This document shows positions 1 through 6,788 of a stretch of 64,000 bases of DNA, piece by piece. Source of the DNA: UM-FILTER-40-17 sp032251335. GTDB lineage: Bacteria; Bacteroidota; Bacteroidia; Flavobacteriales; Flavobacteriaceae. The stretch's first letter is position 1. Each line of letters starts with the position of its first letter. The position numbers were made by a program, and so were the translations under genes. The notes under the pieces are model-generated. The model made no database searches. It was given only the letters and a program-made list of their open reading frames with translations, and had not been told where the DNA came from. The stretch spans positions 62,001 through 126,000 of the forward strand of contig JAVVDW010000003.1 of NCBI GenBank assembly GCA_032251335.1, written 5' to 3'.

Positions 1-501
1 ATCAAAACCGAACGCAGAAATTACGTCCCCAAATTCGATTTGAGTCAACCTCCACTGATGGACATCAACCAAATCATGAAGATGTTGCCGCATAGACCCC
101 CTTTTTTATTGGTGGACAGGATTATTGAGATGTCCGACTCACACGTCATCGGATTGAAAAACGTGACCATGAACGAATCTTTTTTCATTGGCCACTTCCC
201 GGATGCACCGGTGATGCCCGGTGTTTTGCAGATTGAAGCGATGGCGCAGTCCGGCGGTATTTTGGTATTGAGCACCGTCCCGGATCCGGAAAACTACCTG
301 ACGCTTTTTATGAAGATGGACAATGTAAAATTTAAACATCCGGTATTACCCGGCGACACACTTATTTTCAAACTTGAATTGATTTCGCCTATCCGTAGAG
401 GCATCTGCCATATGCAAGGTTATGCCTATGCAAACGGCAGGCTCACCTGCGAAGCAGAACTCATGGCGCAAATCGTCAAAAAAACCAAACAACTTTCATG
501 A
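1..501 (+). CDS. lpxC-fabZ: LpxC-FabZ fusion, C-terminal part (window-truncated)
   Basis: The reading frame is open from base 1, so the gene starts outside the window. The visible 166 residues are a complete FabZ-type 3-hydroxyacyl-ACP dehydratase domain preceded by a short linker. The hot-dog fold signature GHFPDAPVMPGVLQIEAMAQ carries the catalytic His and Glu. In Bacteroidota FabZ is usually fused behind LpxC, the zinc deacetylase that commits UDP-3-O-acyl-GlcN to lipid A. Here only the upstream linker and the neighbouring lpxA support that fusion, since the LpxC part is not visible. A TTG at 40 could be mistaken for a start, but the frame continues upstream without a stop. The stop codon overlaps the lpxA start (ATGA, 498-501), so the two are probably translationally coupled. 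Confidence 0.88.
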   Translation: MKTERRNYVPKFDLSQPPLMDINQIMKMLPHRPPFLLVDRIIEMSDSHVIGLKNVTMNESFFIGHFPDAPVMPGVLQIEAMAQSGGILVLSTVPDPENYLTLFMKMDNVKFKHPVLPGDTLIFKLELISPIRRGICHMQGYAYANGRLTCEAELMAQIVKKTKQLS

Positions 502-1289
502 ATCAACCTTTAGCATACGTTCATCCCGGCGCTAAAATCGCCAAAAATGTTGTCATTGAACCCTTTACAACTATTCACAACAACGTAGTGATTGGCGAAG
601 GTACTTGGATCGGCTCTAGCGTCACCATCATGGAAGGTGCACGCATCGGAAAAAATTGCAATATTTTTCCGGGTGCTGTTATCTCCGGAATTCCTCAAGA
701 TTTGAAATTTGACGACGAAGTCACCACTGCAGAAATTGGTGATAATACGACGATTCGCGAATTTGTGACCATCAATCGCGGCACTGTTGACCGAATGAAA
801 ACCGTCATCGGAAGCAATTGCCTGCTAATGGCTTACTCGCACGTAGCGCACGACTGCATCATAGGCGACCACTGTATTTTTTCTAACAATACAACCCTGG
901 CCGGACACATCACCGTTGGCGATTATGTCATTTTGGCCGGCATGACAGCCGTACATCAATTTTGCCAAATTGGAAACCACGCCTTTGTCACCGGAGGCAG
1001 CTTGGTTAGAAAAGACGTTCCGCCTTATGTGAAAGCTGGAAGGGAACCGCTTTCCTATGTGGGTATTAACTCTATCGGATTGAGAAGACGTGGATTTAGC
1101 AGTGAAAAAATACAAGAGATTCAAAAAATTTACAGAATTCTCTATCAACAAAATTACAACAACAGCCAGGCTTCTGAGATTATTGAAGCTGAGATGGAAG
1201 CGACACCCGAACGCGACGAAATTTTACAATTTATTCGCAATTCGCAACGCGGCATTATGAAAGGCTACATCAGTACCATCGGAAATTAA
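498..1289 (+). CDS. lpxA: Acyl-ACP:UDP-N-acetylglucosamine O-acyltransferase
   Basis: This 263-residue protein is the family's normal length. It is built of left-handed parallel beta-helix hexapeptide repeats (for example VVIGEGTWIG, ARIGKNCNIF) followed by an alpha-helical C-terminal domain from about residue 190. The motif MAYSHVAHDCIIGDH contains the His that acts as general base in LpxA. It catalyses the first acylation of lipid A synthesis in the cytoplasm, transferring a 3-hydroxyacyl chain from ACP to UDP-GlcNAc. It overlaps the upstream lpxC-fabZ gene by 4 bases and is followed after 12 bases by efp, so the three genes look co-transcribed. Confidence 0.96.
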   Translation: MNQPLAYVHPGAKIAKNVVIEPFTTIHNNVVIGEGTWIGSSVTIMEGARIGKNCNIFPGAVISGIPQDLKFDDEVTTAEIGDNTTIREFVTINRGTVDRMKTVIGSNCLLMAYSHVAHDCIIGDHCIFSNNTTLAGHITVGDYVILAGMTAVHQFCQIGNHAFVTGGSLVRKDVPPYVKAGREPLSYVGINSIGLRRRGFSSEKIQEIQKIYRILYQQNYNNSQASEIIEAEMEATPERDEILQFIRNSQRGIMKGYISTIGN

Positions 1290-1301
1290 TTTAACCCAAA
1301 T

Positions 1302-1868
1302 ATGGCAAGCACATCAGACATAAGAAACGGTTTGTGTATCAAACACAACCACGACATTTACAAAATCATCGAATTTCTTCACGTCAAACCCGGTAAAGGC
1401 CCTGCCTTTGTCCGCACCAAACTCAAAAGCCTGACCAACGGCAAAGTACTCGACAATACGTTCTCTGCCGGGCATAAAATTGAGGAAGTCCGTGTGGAAA
1501 CGCACAAATATCAATTTTTATACGCCGAAGGCGATTTGTTTCACTTTATGCACGTGGAAGATTTCAACCAAATATCGTTGGATAAAAACATCTTGGACGC
1601 ACCGGATTTGCTCAAAGAAGGCGAAAACGTGATGGTGATTACCAACACCGAAACCGGCTTGCCACTGTCTGTGGACATGCCCGTCAGCGTGGTTCTTGAA
1701 GTGACTTATACCGAGCCGGGCGTAAAAGGCAACACGGCCACCAACGCCACCAAACCTGCCAAAGTGGAGACCGGTGCGGAAGTCAACGTACCCCTGTTTA
1801 TCAACGAAGGCGACAAAATAAAAATTGATACGGCCAAAGGAATTTATTTAGAACGCGTTAAAGAATAG
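1302..1868 (+). CDS. efp: Elongation factor P
   Basis: The 188-residue protein has the three-domain EF-P layout: an N-terminal KOW-like domain to about residue 65 and two OB-fold domains. The loop HVKPGKGPAF near residues 27-36 carries Lys32, at the position that is post-translationally modified in many EF-Ps. The C-terminal signature GDKIKIDTAKGIYLERV is typical. EF-P relieves ribosome stalling at consecutive prolines. Only 12 bases separate it from lpxA, a gene order I recall as common in Flavobacteriia. No EF-P-modifying enzyme is visible in the window. Confidence 0.96.
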   Translation: MASTSDIRNGLCIKHNHDIYKIIEFLHVKPGKGPAFVRTKLKSLTNGKVLDNTFSAGHKIEEVRVETHKYQFLYAEGDLFHFMHVEDFNQISLDKNILDAPDLLKEGENVMVITNTETGLPLSVDMPVSVVLEVTYTEPGVKGNTATNATKPAKVETGAEVNVPLFINEGDKIKIDTAKGIYLERVKE

Positions 1869-1946
1869 GTGACTGGTTTTAAAGTGTCAAAATAAGACCT
1901 AATATTATAGCTTTGCAACAGCTTAAAGCAGAACTCCAAAAAAACA

Positions 1947-1978
1947 TTTGTTTCCTAAATAAGAAACATTTATTTTTG
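1947..1978 (+). promoter_or_regulatory. Bacteroidota-type promoter of the toxin-antitoxin pair
   Basis: TTTG at 1947-1950 and TATTTTTG at 1971-1978 are separated by 20 bases. This fits the Bacteroidota consensus TTTG-N(17-23)-TAnnTTTG. A start site a few bases downstream would leave a short leader before the ATG at 1993. Confidence 0.6.
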
Positions 1979-1992
1979 TAAAGATATTTTGA

Positions 1993-2352
1993 ATGGACGA
2001 ACAAAAATTCCGAGTTGAAATTCTTGAAGAAGCAAAACAATTTCTTGACAGCATTGACGATAAAAGCCGAGAGAAAATAATTTATAACATTTGGAAATCA
2101 CAAAGAACAAACGACAAAGAACTTTTCAAAAAATTACAAGACGAAATTTGGGAATTTAGAACTAAATTCAACAAAACTTACTTCCGACTTTTCGCCTTTT
2201 GGAATAAGACCGACAAAGAGGATACTATTGTTATTTCAACTCACGGAATAATTAAAAAAACGGATAAAATACCAAAAAAGGAGATTGAAAAAGCGGAACG
2301 AATAAGACAACAGTATTTTAACGAAAAAATAAAAGGAAATGAAAACATATAG
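1993..2352 (+). CDS. RelE/HigB-like toxin (phage Gp49-like, DUF891 type)
   Basis: This 119-residue basic protein contains the pattern EIWEFRTKFNKTYFRLFAFW, followed by a hydrophobic strand and THGIIKKTDKIPKKEIEKA. That pattern is characteristic of the Gp49-like branch of RelE/HigB toxins, which cleave mRNA at the ribosome. It overlaps the downstream XRE gene by 14 bases. The toxin-first order is that of higBA. The unit sits between efp and the lpxD paralogue, in a stretch visibly richer in A and T than its neighbours, and has its own promoter. Activity cannot be judged from sequence alone; the family call is good, the exact subfamily less so. Confidence 0.82.
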   Translation: MDEQKFRVEILEEAKQFLDSIDDKSREKIIYNIWKSQRTNDKELFKKLQDEIWEFRTKFNKTYFRLFAFWNKTDKEDTIVISTHGIIKKTDKIPKKEIEKAERIRQQYFNEKIKGNENI

Positions 2353-2647
2353 CTTAGAAGAACTGACTGACAGTTACATCGGGAAAAAAGGAACAAAAAA
2401 GCGAGACGAATTTGAAAATGAACTTCGACTTGACTTACTTGGATACGAAATAAAAAAAGCTAGAAAAGACAGAAAACTGACACAAGAACAACTCGGTGAA
2501 CTTGTCGGTGTTAAAAAAGCACAGATTTCAAAGATCGAAAATAGCGCAACTGACGCGAGATTTTCGACAATTTTAAAAGTGTTTAAAGTGTTAGGAGCGA
2601 AAGTGAAATTTAACGTAGAACTGAACGACCATAAATTAGCATACTAA
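2339..2647 (+). CDS. XRE-family antitoxin (HigA-like)
   Basis: The 102-residue protein has a helix-turn-helix of the XRE/Cro type at about residues 38-90. Its core is RKLTQEQLGELVGVKKAQIS, followed by KIENSATDARFSTILKVFKVLG. The short charged N-terminal region probably contacts the toxin. In HigBA systems the second gene both neutralises the toxin and represses the operon promoter, so it may bind around 1947-1978. The start codon lies inside the toxin gene, consistent with coupled translation. Confidence 0.83.
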   Translation: MKTYSLEELTDSYIGKKGTKKRDEFENELRLDLLGYEIKKARKDRKLTQEQLGELVGVKKAQISKIENSATDARFSTILKVFKVLGAKVKFNVELNDHKLAY

Positions 2648-2668
2648 CCCGAAAAGAATGCCGATTGA

Positions 2669-2687
2669 CAACATCGGCTATAGCAGA
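2669..2687 (+). other. Recurrent cassette-end-like motif, copy A
   Basis: The sequence CAACATCGGCTATAGCAGA lies 21 bases after the antitoxin stop. A near copy (16 of 19 positions equal) follows the GIY-YIG gene at 23613. Both sit directly behind genes that look acquired. The function is unknown; it could be a recombination border or simply shared 3' flank. Confidence 0.4.
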
Positions 2688-2701
2688 AAATCGCTTCATA
2701 A

Positions 2702-3001
2702 ATTGTAAATCAAGTCCTTATGTTTTTTTGGTTAAAATCAATAGATTTAGCAAAGGAAAGTGTAAAAGCAAGGGTGTTGGAAGGAGGACATAACATCGAT
2801 ACAAAAACAATAGAGAGAAGATACATCAGGGGAATTACCAACCTATTCGATATCTACTTGCCGATTTTTGATGAAACGATGATATTTGATAATTCTGAGG
2901 GAAGGCCTATAGTGATTGTGGAAAAATTTGAGAACGGCGAGATTAATATTTCGAATAAGCGAAAATTTACTAAACTAAAACGGATTTATGAAAGCAGCTA
3001 A
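2702..3001 (+). pseudogene. Zeta-toxin-like ATPase, C-terminal remnant
   Basis: The frame opens after a stop at 2699-2701. It matches the C-terminal third of Bacteroidota zeta-toxin-like (predicted ABC-type) ATPases: MFFWLKSIDLAKESVKARV, then GGHNIDTKTIERRYIRGITN, then NLFDIYLPIFDETMIFDNSEG. Full-length members are roughly twice this size and begin with a Walker A P-loop, which is absent here. An internal ATG at 2720 would give a 93-residue protein, but homology-like residues appear upstream of it (VNQVL), which argues for a truncated gene rather than a natural short one. Zeta toxins phosphorylate UDP-amino sugars. Without the P-loop this fragment should be inactive. The final bases overlap a small intact ORF. 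Confidence 0.7.
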
Positions 3002-3137
3002 GAAAACCATTCACCGAAACAAAATTGTAAAAGGTTTAGACAAATCCTATGAAAAACTGCTGGAATTTAAAAAACAGAAAAATACTGAACTGATAATTAT
3101 CCGCGATAATAAAATTGTGAGAATTAAACCTGAGTAG
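2988..3137 (+). CDS. Small protein downstream of zeta-toxin remnant
   Basis: ATG at 2988 opens a 49-residue basic ORF that overlaps the zeta remnant by 14 bases. It ends ELIIIRDNKIVRIKPE. From memory, Bacteroidota zeta-like ATPases are commonly paired with a short protein whose end reads like 'nGKIVxIxP', so this may be the matching antitoxin or accessory protein. It appears intact although its partner has lost the N-terminal half. The assignment rests on position and this short similarity only. Confidence 0.5.
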   Translation: MKAAKKTIHRNKIVKGLDKSYEKLLEFKKQKNTELIIIRDNKIVRIKPE

Positions 3138-3193
3138 AAAAATATTACAAAACAATCAGCCCCACCATTTTAAAATCAAATTCAATTTTTTCC

Positions 3194-4126
3194 ATGAAAT
3201 TTCCAAAACCCCAACAGCTACAATATATTGCCCATTTGATTGGTGCCAGGTTTGTCGGTCCGCCAGATTTTGAAGTTTTGGGGATGAACGAAATTCACGT
3301 GGTCGAACCCGGCGATATCGTGTTTGTCGATCACCCGAAATACTACGACAAAGCTTTGCAATCTGCCGCGACCATTGTACTTATCAACAAAGACGTGGCA
3401 TGCCCCGAAGGGAAAGCCCTGCTGATTTCGGATGACCCTTTTCGCGATTTCAACAAGCTGACAACACATTTTAAGCCTTTTCAACCGGCAAATCAATCGG
3501 TTTCGCCCACAGCTAAAATCGGAAAAAACACCATCATCCAGCCCCATGTTTTTATCGGCAACGATGTGGTCATTGGAGCAGATTGCGTCATTCACCCAAA
3601 CGTGACCATCTATGACGGCTGCATCATCGGCAACCACGTGGTCATTCACGCAGGAACGGTTTTGGGCGCCGATGCGTTTTACTATAAAAACAGGCCGGAA
3701 GGATTTGACCAGCTCAAATCATGCGGCAATGTCGTGATTGAAGACCATGTTCATATCGGGGCCGCTTGCACCATCGACAAAGGCGTGACAGGCAGCACCA
3801 CCATCAAAGCAGGTACCAAAATCGACAACCAGGTGCAAATTGCACACGACACCGTCATCGGAAAAAAATGCCTGATTGCATCTCAGGTGGGTATTGCAGG
3901 ATGTACAATTATCGAAGACGAAGTAACCCTTTGGGGACAAGTAGGCATCATCAGCGGGATCACCATCGGTAAAAAAGCCGTTGTTTTGGCGCAAAGTGGC
4001 GTGTCTAAATCTTTGGAAGGCGGACAGGTATATTTTGGCTACCCGGCAGGGGAAGCCAGGGAGAAGTACAAGGAATTGGCATCCATCCGCCAGATTCCGA
4101 ATATAATTGAAAAACTTAAAGGTTAA
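3194..4126 (+). CDS. lpxD: LpxD-like UDP-3-O-acyl-glucosamine N-acyltransferase
   Basis: The 310-residue protein has the LpxD architecture. An N-terminal uridine-binding domain (about residues 1-100) is followed by a beta-helix of hexapeptide repeats (about 105-275, for example KIGKNTIIQPHVFIGNDVVI) and a short C-terminal helix. The motif VQIAHDTVIGKKC contains the expected catalytic His. It transfers a 3-hydroxyacyl chain to the 2-amino group of the lipid A precursor. Flavobacteria often carry more than one LpxD-type gene, and a copy upstream of lpxC would lie outside this window, so this may be a paralogue. It is separated from efp by the acquired toxin-antitoxin region. Confidence 0.85.
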   Translation: MKFPKPQQLQYIAHLIGARFVGPPDFEVLGMNEIHVVEPGDIVFVDHPKYYDKALQSAATIVLINKDVACPEGKALLISDDPFRDFNKLTTHFKPFQPANQSVSPTAKIGKNTIIQPHVFIGNDVVIGADCVIHPNVTIYDGCIIGNHVVIHAGTVLGADAFYYKNRPEGFDQLKSCGNVVIEDHVHIGAACTIDKGVTGSTTIKAGTKIDNQVQIAHDTVIGKKCLIASQVGIAGCTIIEDEVTLWGQVGIISGITIGKKAVVLAQSGVSKSLEGGQVYFGYPAGEAREKYKELASIRQIPNIIEKLKG

Positions 4127-4154
4127 ATTATTCGATATTTCATACCCGATGTTT

Positions 4155-4162
4155 TACCTTTG
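4155..4162 (+). promoter_or_regulatory. Probable -7 element for sucD
   Basis: TACCTTTG matches the Bacteroidota -7 consensus TAnnTTTG and lies 46 bases before the sucD ATG. No clear TTTG is seen at the -33 position. Confidence 0.4.
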
Positions 4163-4207
4163 AAAAAACATAAATAAATCTATTATTTTCTTTAAATACC
4201 AATAAAA

Positions 4208-5080
4208 ATGAGCGTTTTAGTCAACAAACATTCCAAGATAATTGTACAAGGTTTTACCGGGAGCGAAGGCACTTTTCACGCCGAACAGATGATCGCATAC
4301 GGCACCAACATCGTTGGCGGGGTCACGCCCGGAAAAGGAGGCCAAAAACATTTGGACAAACCGGTTTTTAACACCGTAAAAGATGCGGTAGATCAGGCAG
4401 GCGCCGATACCACCATCATTTTTGTACCGCCGGCTTTTGCCGCCGATGCCATCATGGAAGCTGCTGACGCAGGCATCAAAGTCATCATTACCATCACCGA
4501 AGGGATCCCCGTTGCCGATATGGTAAAAGCGTATGCTTATATTCAGCACAAAGATTGCCGTTTGGTCGGGCCCAACTGCCCGGGTGTCATCACGCCTGAG
4601 GAAGCCAAAGTGGGCATCATGCCAGGCTTTGTTTTCAAAAAAGGGACGGTCGGGATTGTATCTAAATCGGGAACGCTGACCTACGAAGCGGCTGACCAAG
4701 TGGTCAAACAAGGATTGGGCATCACCACAGCCATCGGTATCGGCGGCGACCCCATTATCGGTACGACCACCAAAGAAGCGGTGGAGTTGTTTATGAACGA
4801 CCCTGAGACGGAATGCATTGTGATGATAGGCGAAATAGGTGGTCAATTGGAAGCCGATGCGGCACGTTGGATAAAAGCCAACGGTACGAAACCTGTGGTC
4901 GGCTTTATAGCCGGTGAAACTGCTCCCAAAGGGCGCACTATGGGACATGCCGGGGCCATCGTGGGCGGCGCGGAAGACACCGCCGAAGCCAAAAAACGCA
5001 TCATGCGCGAATGTGGCATCCACGTGGTGGACTCACCTGCCGAAATCGGTAAGAAAGTGGCTGAGGTGTTGAGGAAATAA
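4208..5080 (+). CDS. sucD: Succinyl-CoA synthetase alpha subunit
   Basis: The 290-residue protein has the usual SucD length. An N-terminal CoA-binding Rossmann domain (GFTGSEGTFHAEQMIAYGT, VGPNCPGVITPEE) precedes a ligase domain with the phosphohistidine motif MGHAGAIVGG, where His247 is the expected active residue. With SucC it interconverts succinyl-CoA and succinate with substrate-level phosphorylation in the TCA cycle; sucC is not in the window. The last 126 bases (codons 250 to stop) are repeated at 10478-10603 and the last 78 at 11333-11410, so this 3' end borders an accessory island. It has its own -7 element. Confidence 0.97.
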   Translation: MSVLVNKHSKIIVQGFTGSEGTFHAEQMIAYGTNIVGGVTPGKGGQKHLDKPVFNTVKDAVDQAGADTTIIFVPPAFAADAIMEAADAGIKVIITITEGIPVADMVKAYAYIQHKDCRLVGPNCPGVITPEEAKVGIMPGFVFKKGTVGIVSKSGTLTYEAADQVVKQGLGITTAIGIGGDPIIGTTTKEAVELFMNDPETECIVMIGEIGGQLEADAARWIKANGTKPVVGFIAGETAPKGRTMGHAGAIVGGAEDTAEAKKRIMRECGIHVVDSPAEIGKKVAEVLRK

Positions 5081-5097
5081 AAAAACGCTATTTCTGT

Positions 5098-5299
5098 CAT
5101 GCTAAACTTACACCTGTCATGCTGAACTCGTTTCAGCATCTCTTTCCACAGAGGCAAGACCCTGAAATAAATTCAGGGTGACAGTTCAATTTGTCATATT
5201 GAACCCGCCCGACTGTTCGGGCATGCAGTTGAGGGGAATGTCACCCCGAGCGCAGTCGAGGGGCTCAACAAAAGTAAATTCAGGGTGACCGTTTATCAG
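5098..5299 (+). repeat. REP-like intergenic element (CATGCTGA family)
   Basis: This non-coding stretch is made of short, partly inverted words. GTCATGCT appears at 5097 and 5117, a TTCAGCAT word answers GCTGAAC, ATTCAGGGTGAC occurs at 5172 and 5279, and GAGCGCAGTCGAGG lies at 5248. Such 'GTCATGCTGAAC...CAGGGTGAC' elements are scattered through many flavobacterial genomes. A shorter relative with GAGCGCAGTCGAAG is at 46171. No gene is visible in the gap behind sucD apart from this and the terminator. Confidence 0.55.
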
Positions 5300-5347
5300 G
5301 ATGCTTTTTCCAGTTCCTTAAAAAAATGAGTAAGGGAACTTACCCAT

Positions 5348-5380
5348 AAAAAAAGCGGCTTCAAAAGAGCCGCTTTTTTT
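5348..5380. terminator. Bidirectional terminator between sucD and lipoprotein
   Basis: Perfect 13-base arms AAAAAAAGCGGCT and AGCCGCTTTTTTT surround a 7-base loop. With A-tract and T-tract at the two ends it can serve both convergent genes. Confidence 0.85.
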
Positions 5381-5410
5381 GGTTTATTCCAGTAACTTTA
5401 TGGGTAATGA

Positions 5411-6109
5411 TTAATTGATAAAACACGGTGCATCATTTACGTTTTTATCTCCGGTAATCAAATCAATGGTTCCCTGAATGCAGGAGTTAAACTCATCTAC
5501 ATATTGAGCATACGCCTGTAATATCAAGTGACCATTATCCTCATTTATTGTTATCCCGTTTAAACACAGCTGATTTACTCCGGAAAATTCAATCAAATCA
5601 CTCAATGCATTGTCAGGGGTCGAAAATTTAATATTATCCACATTGGCTATTTTTATGATTTCTGAAGAAAAAGCCCTATTGTCAACTGCTAATTTTATTT
5701 TATCCTTGGTCAAATAAGTATCTCTTGGCAAATCCAATGCCGGGAAAAAGGAATTATCAGCATCTATCTTGATGATGAATTGGTCACAATTAAAAGCAGT
5801 CGCCCAATCAACATTGAAATTGTAACATATACTAAATGAGACTCCTTTTTCCCAAGAATGTATTTCTGATTTGATAAGTTCAATGTGCGAATCAAAAAAA
5901 TTTTGGCTAAGGTTATTTTTTTCCATAATAAGTTCCTTCCAAATAGCTAAATATTCCGTACAAAGCTCATCGGAACACAACGAGCCGGTAGTGCTGTCCT
6001 CCGAAAAAGCATTTTCCTGAGTACAAGCCGTTTCCCGAAATTGATTATTATCCTCACAAGCTGTAAAAACAAAAACCAATGCGATAAAAATTAAGGCGAA
6101 ATATTTCAT
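5411..6109 (-). CDS. Putative lipoprotein of unknown function
   Basis: Starting at the ATG whose product begins MKYFALIFIALVFVFTACED gives a 232-residue protein with a lipobox (VFTAC) and a charged N-terminus. A longer start at 6202 gives MKTNILLSVVLTHLLWVITN ahead of it. That second signal-like segment follows the 30-bp repeat in the same way as other genes here do, and is more likely the relic of a lost gene. The mature part contains several Cys residues and no motif I recognise. The acidic EDNN after the Cys resembles the export signal of Bacteroidota surface lipoproteins. It is the last gene of a minus-strand series that includes a T9SS protease. Confidence 0.65.
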   Translation of the reverse strand: MKYFALIFIALVFVFTACEDNNQFRETACTQENAFSEDSTTGSLCSDELCTEYLAIWKELIMEKNNLSQNFFDSHIELIKSEIHSWEKGVSFSICYNFNVDWATAFNCDQFIIKIDADNSFFPALDLPRDTYLTKDKIKLAVDNRAFSSEIIKIANVDNIKFSTPDNALSDLIEFSGVNQLCLNGITINEDNGHLILQAYAQYVDEFNSCIQGTIDLITGDKNVNDAPCFIN

Positions 6110-6213
6110 AATCATTTTTTTTATTGAGATGTCATATATTTTATTTGTTATTACCCATAACAAGTGTGTAAGAACAACTGATAATAAGATATTTGTTTTC
6201 ATGACTATACTTT

Positions 6214-6243
6214 TTAATGTTGAACAATAATTTTTTCTGTTAC
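6214..6243 (-). repeat. 30-bp T9SS-tail repeat, copy 1
   Basis: On the minus strand this stretch encodes the last residues of a T9SS sorting domain (VTEKIIVQH and stop) immediately after the stop of the 6244-6573 lipoprotein gene. It carries TTAATGTTGAACAAT on the plus strand. It differs from copies at 6584 and 7786 by one or two bases. Confidence 0.75.
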
Positions 6244-6573
6244 TTATCTCGGGTCTGTCCAAACGGTTTCAACAAATTCGAGATTTTCGAAAAAATCATC
6301 AGGACAATTTGTCTCCCCTAATAACCCTCCGCTGCTGCAAAACGGTTGACATGCCTCATCTTGATAGCCAACCGGGACATCAGGTAAATTGGTACTGAAA
6401 GCAAATAAGACATTGCCTTTATAGGTTACTTTGTCTATGGTTGCCCCTTGAGGTGGTCTTTCATTTACAAATTCAATAAATTCCTGAAAACATTCCGGAA
6501 GGTTCTCATCGTCTGAACTACAACCAAAAAAAGCTATTAATGTTACGCAAATCATTAAAAGTTTTGTTTTCAT
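6244..6573 (-). CDS. Small lipoprotein, DUF6970-like
   Basis: The 109-residue product starts MKTKLLMICVTLIAFFGCSS, a clear lipoprotein signal with lipobox FFGC, followed by DDEN. The mature protein ends with CPDFF-like and ETVWTDPR segments; the closing 'VW.DPR' and the Cys pair fit small lipoproteins annotated as DUF6970 in Bacteroidota, whose role is unknown to me. The ATG at 6573 is preferred over the in-frame ATG at 6597 because the latter starts inside the 30-bp T9SS-tail repeat and would spoil the signal peptide. The stop codon is fused directly to another copy of that repeat. Confidence 0.68.
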   Translation of the reverse strand: MKTKLLMICVTLIAFFGCSSDDENLPECFQEFIEFVNERPPQGATIDKVTYKGNVLFAFSTNLPDVPVGYQDEACQPFCSSGGLLGETNCPDDFFENLEFVETVWTDPR

Positions 6574-6583
6574 ATCTGAATTT

Positions 6584-6613
6584 TTAATGTTGAACAATGA
6601 TTTTTTCTGCTAC
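6584..6613 (-). repeat. 30-bp T9SS-tail repeat, copy 2
   Basis: Same 30-bp element as at 6214 and 7786, lying 10 bases upstream of the 6573 start codon and directly downstream of a broken lipoprotein gene. Confidence 0.75.
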
Positions 6614-6742
6614 TTATCTCGGGTCTGTCCAAACGGTTTCGATGAAGACCTCACTATCAAAGTCTTCGCAATCGTTTACCATACATATATTTTCGAGGCA
6701 GTATATCTTGAAATAATTAATAAGACCCCAAAAACTTTTCAG
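6614..6742 (-). pseudogene. Remnant of a second DUF6970-like lipoprotein
   Basis: The minus strand has 42 open codons ending FIETVWTDPR and stop. The last nine codons are identical in sequence to the end of the intact 6244-6573 gene, while the preceding residues (CLENICMVNDCEDFDSEV) differ. The frame is closed upstream by a TGA at 6743-6745, with no start or signal peptide. It is therefore the 3' piece of a related but distinct gene, followed by the same 30-bp repeat. Confidence 0.62.
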
Positions 6743-6788
6743 TCAGAATTGTTTTTGATAAATGGAATCCGGGCATTTAAAAATTCTA

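Noticed and set aside
4217..5023. Long open frame on the minus strand opposite sucD (268 codons)
   Set aside because: It mirrors the codon structure of sucD; the translation is rich in His, Phe and Arg with no family pattern, so it is a shadow.
5097..5300. CRISPR-like array behind sucD
   Set aside because: The repeated words are unevenly spaced, short and partly inverted, with no regular repeat-spacer pattern.
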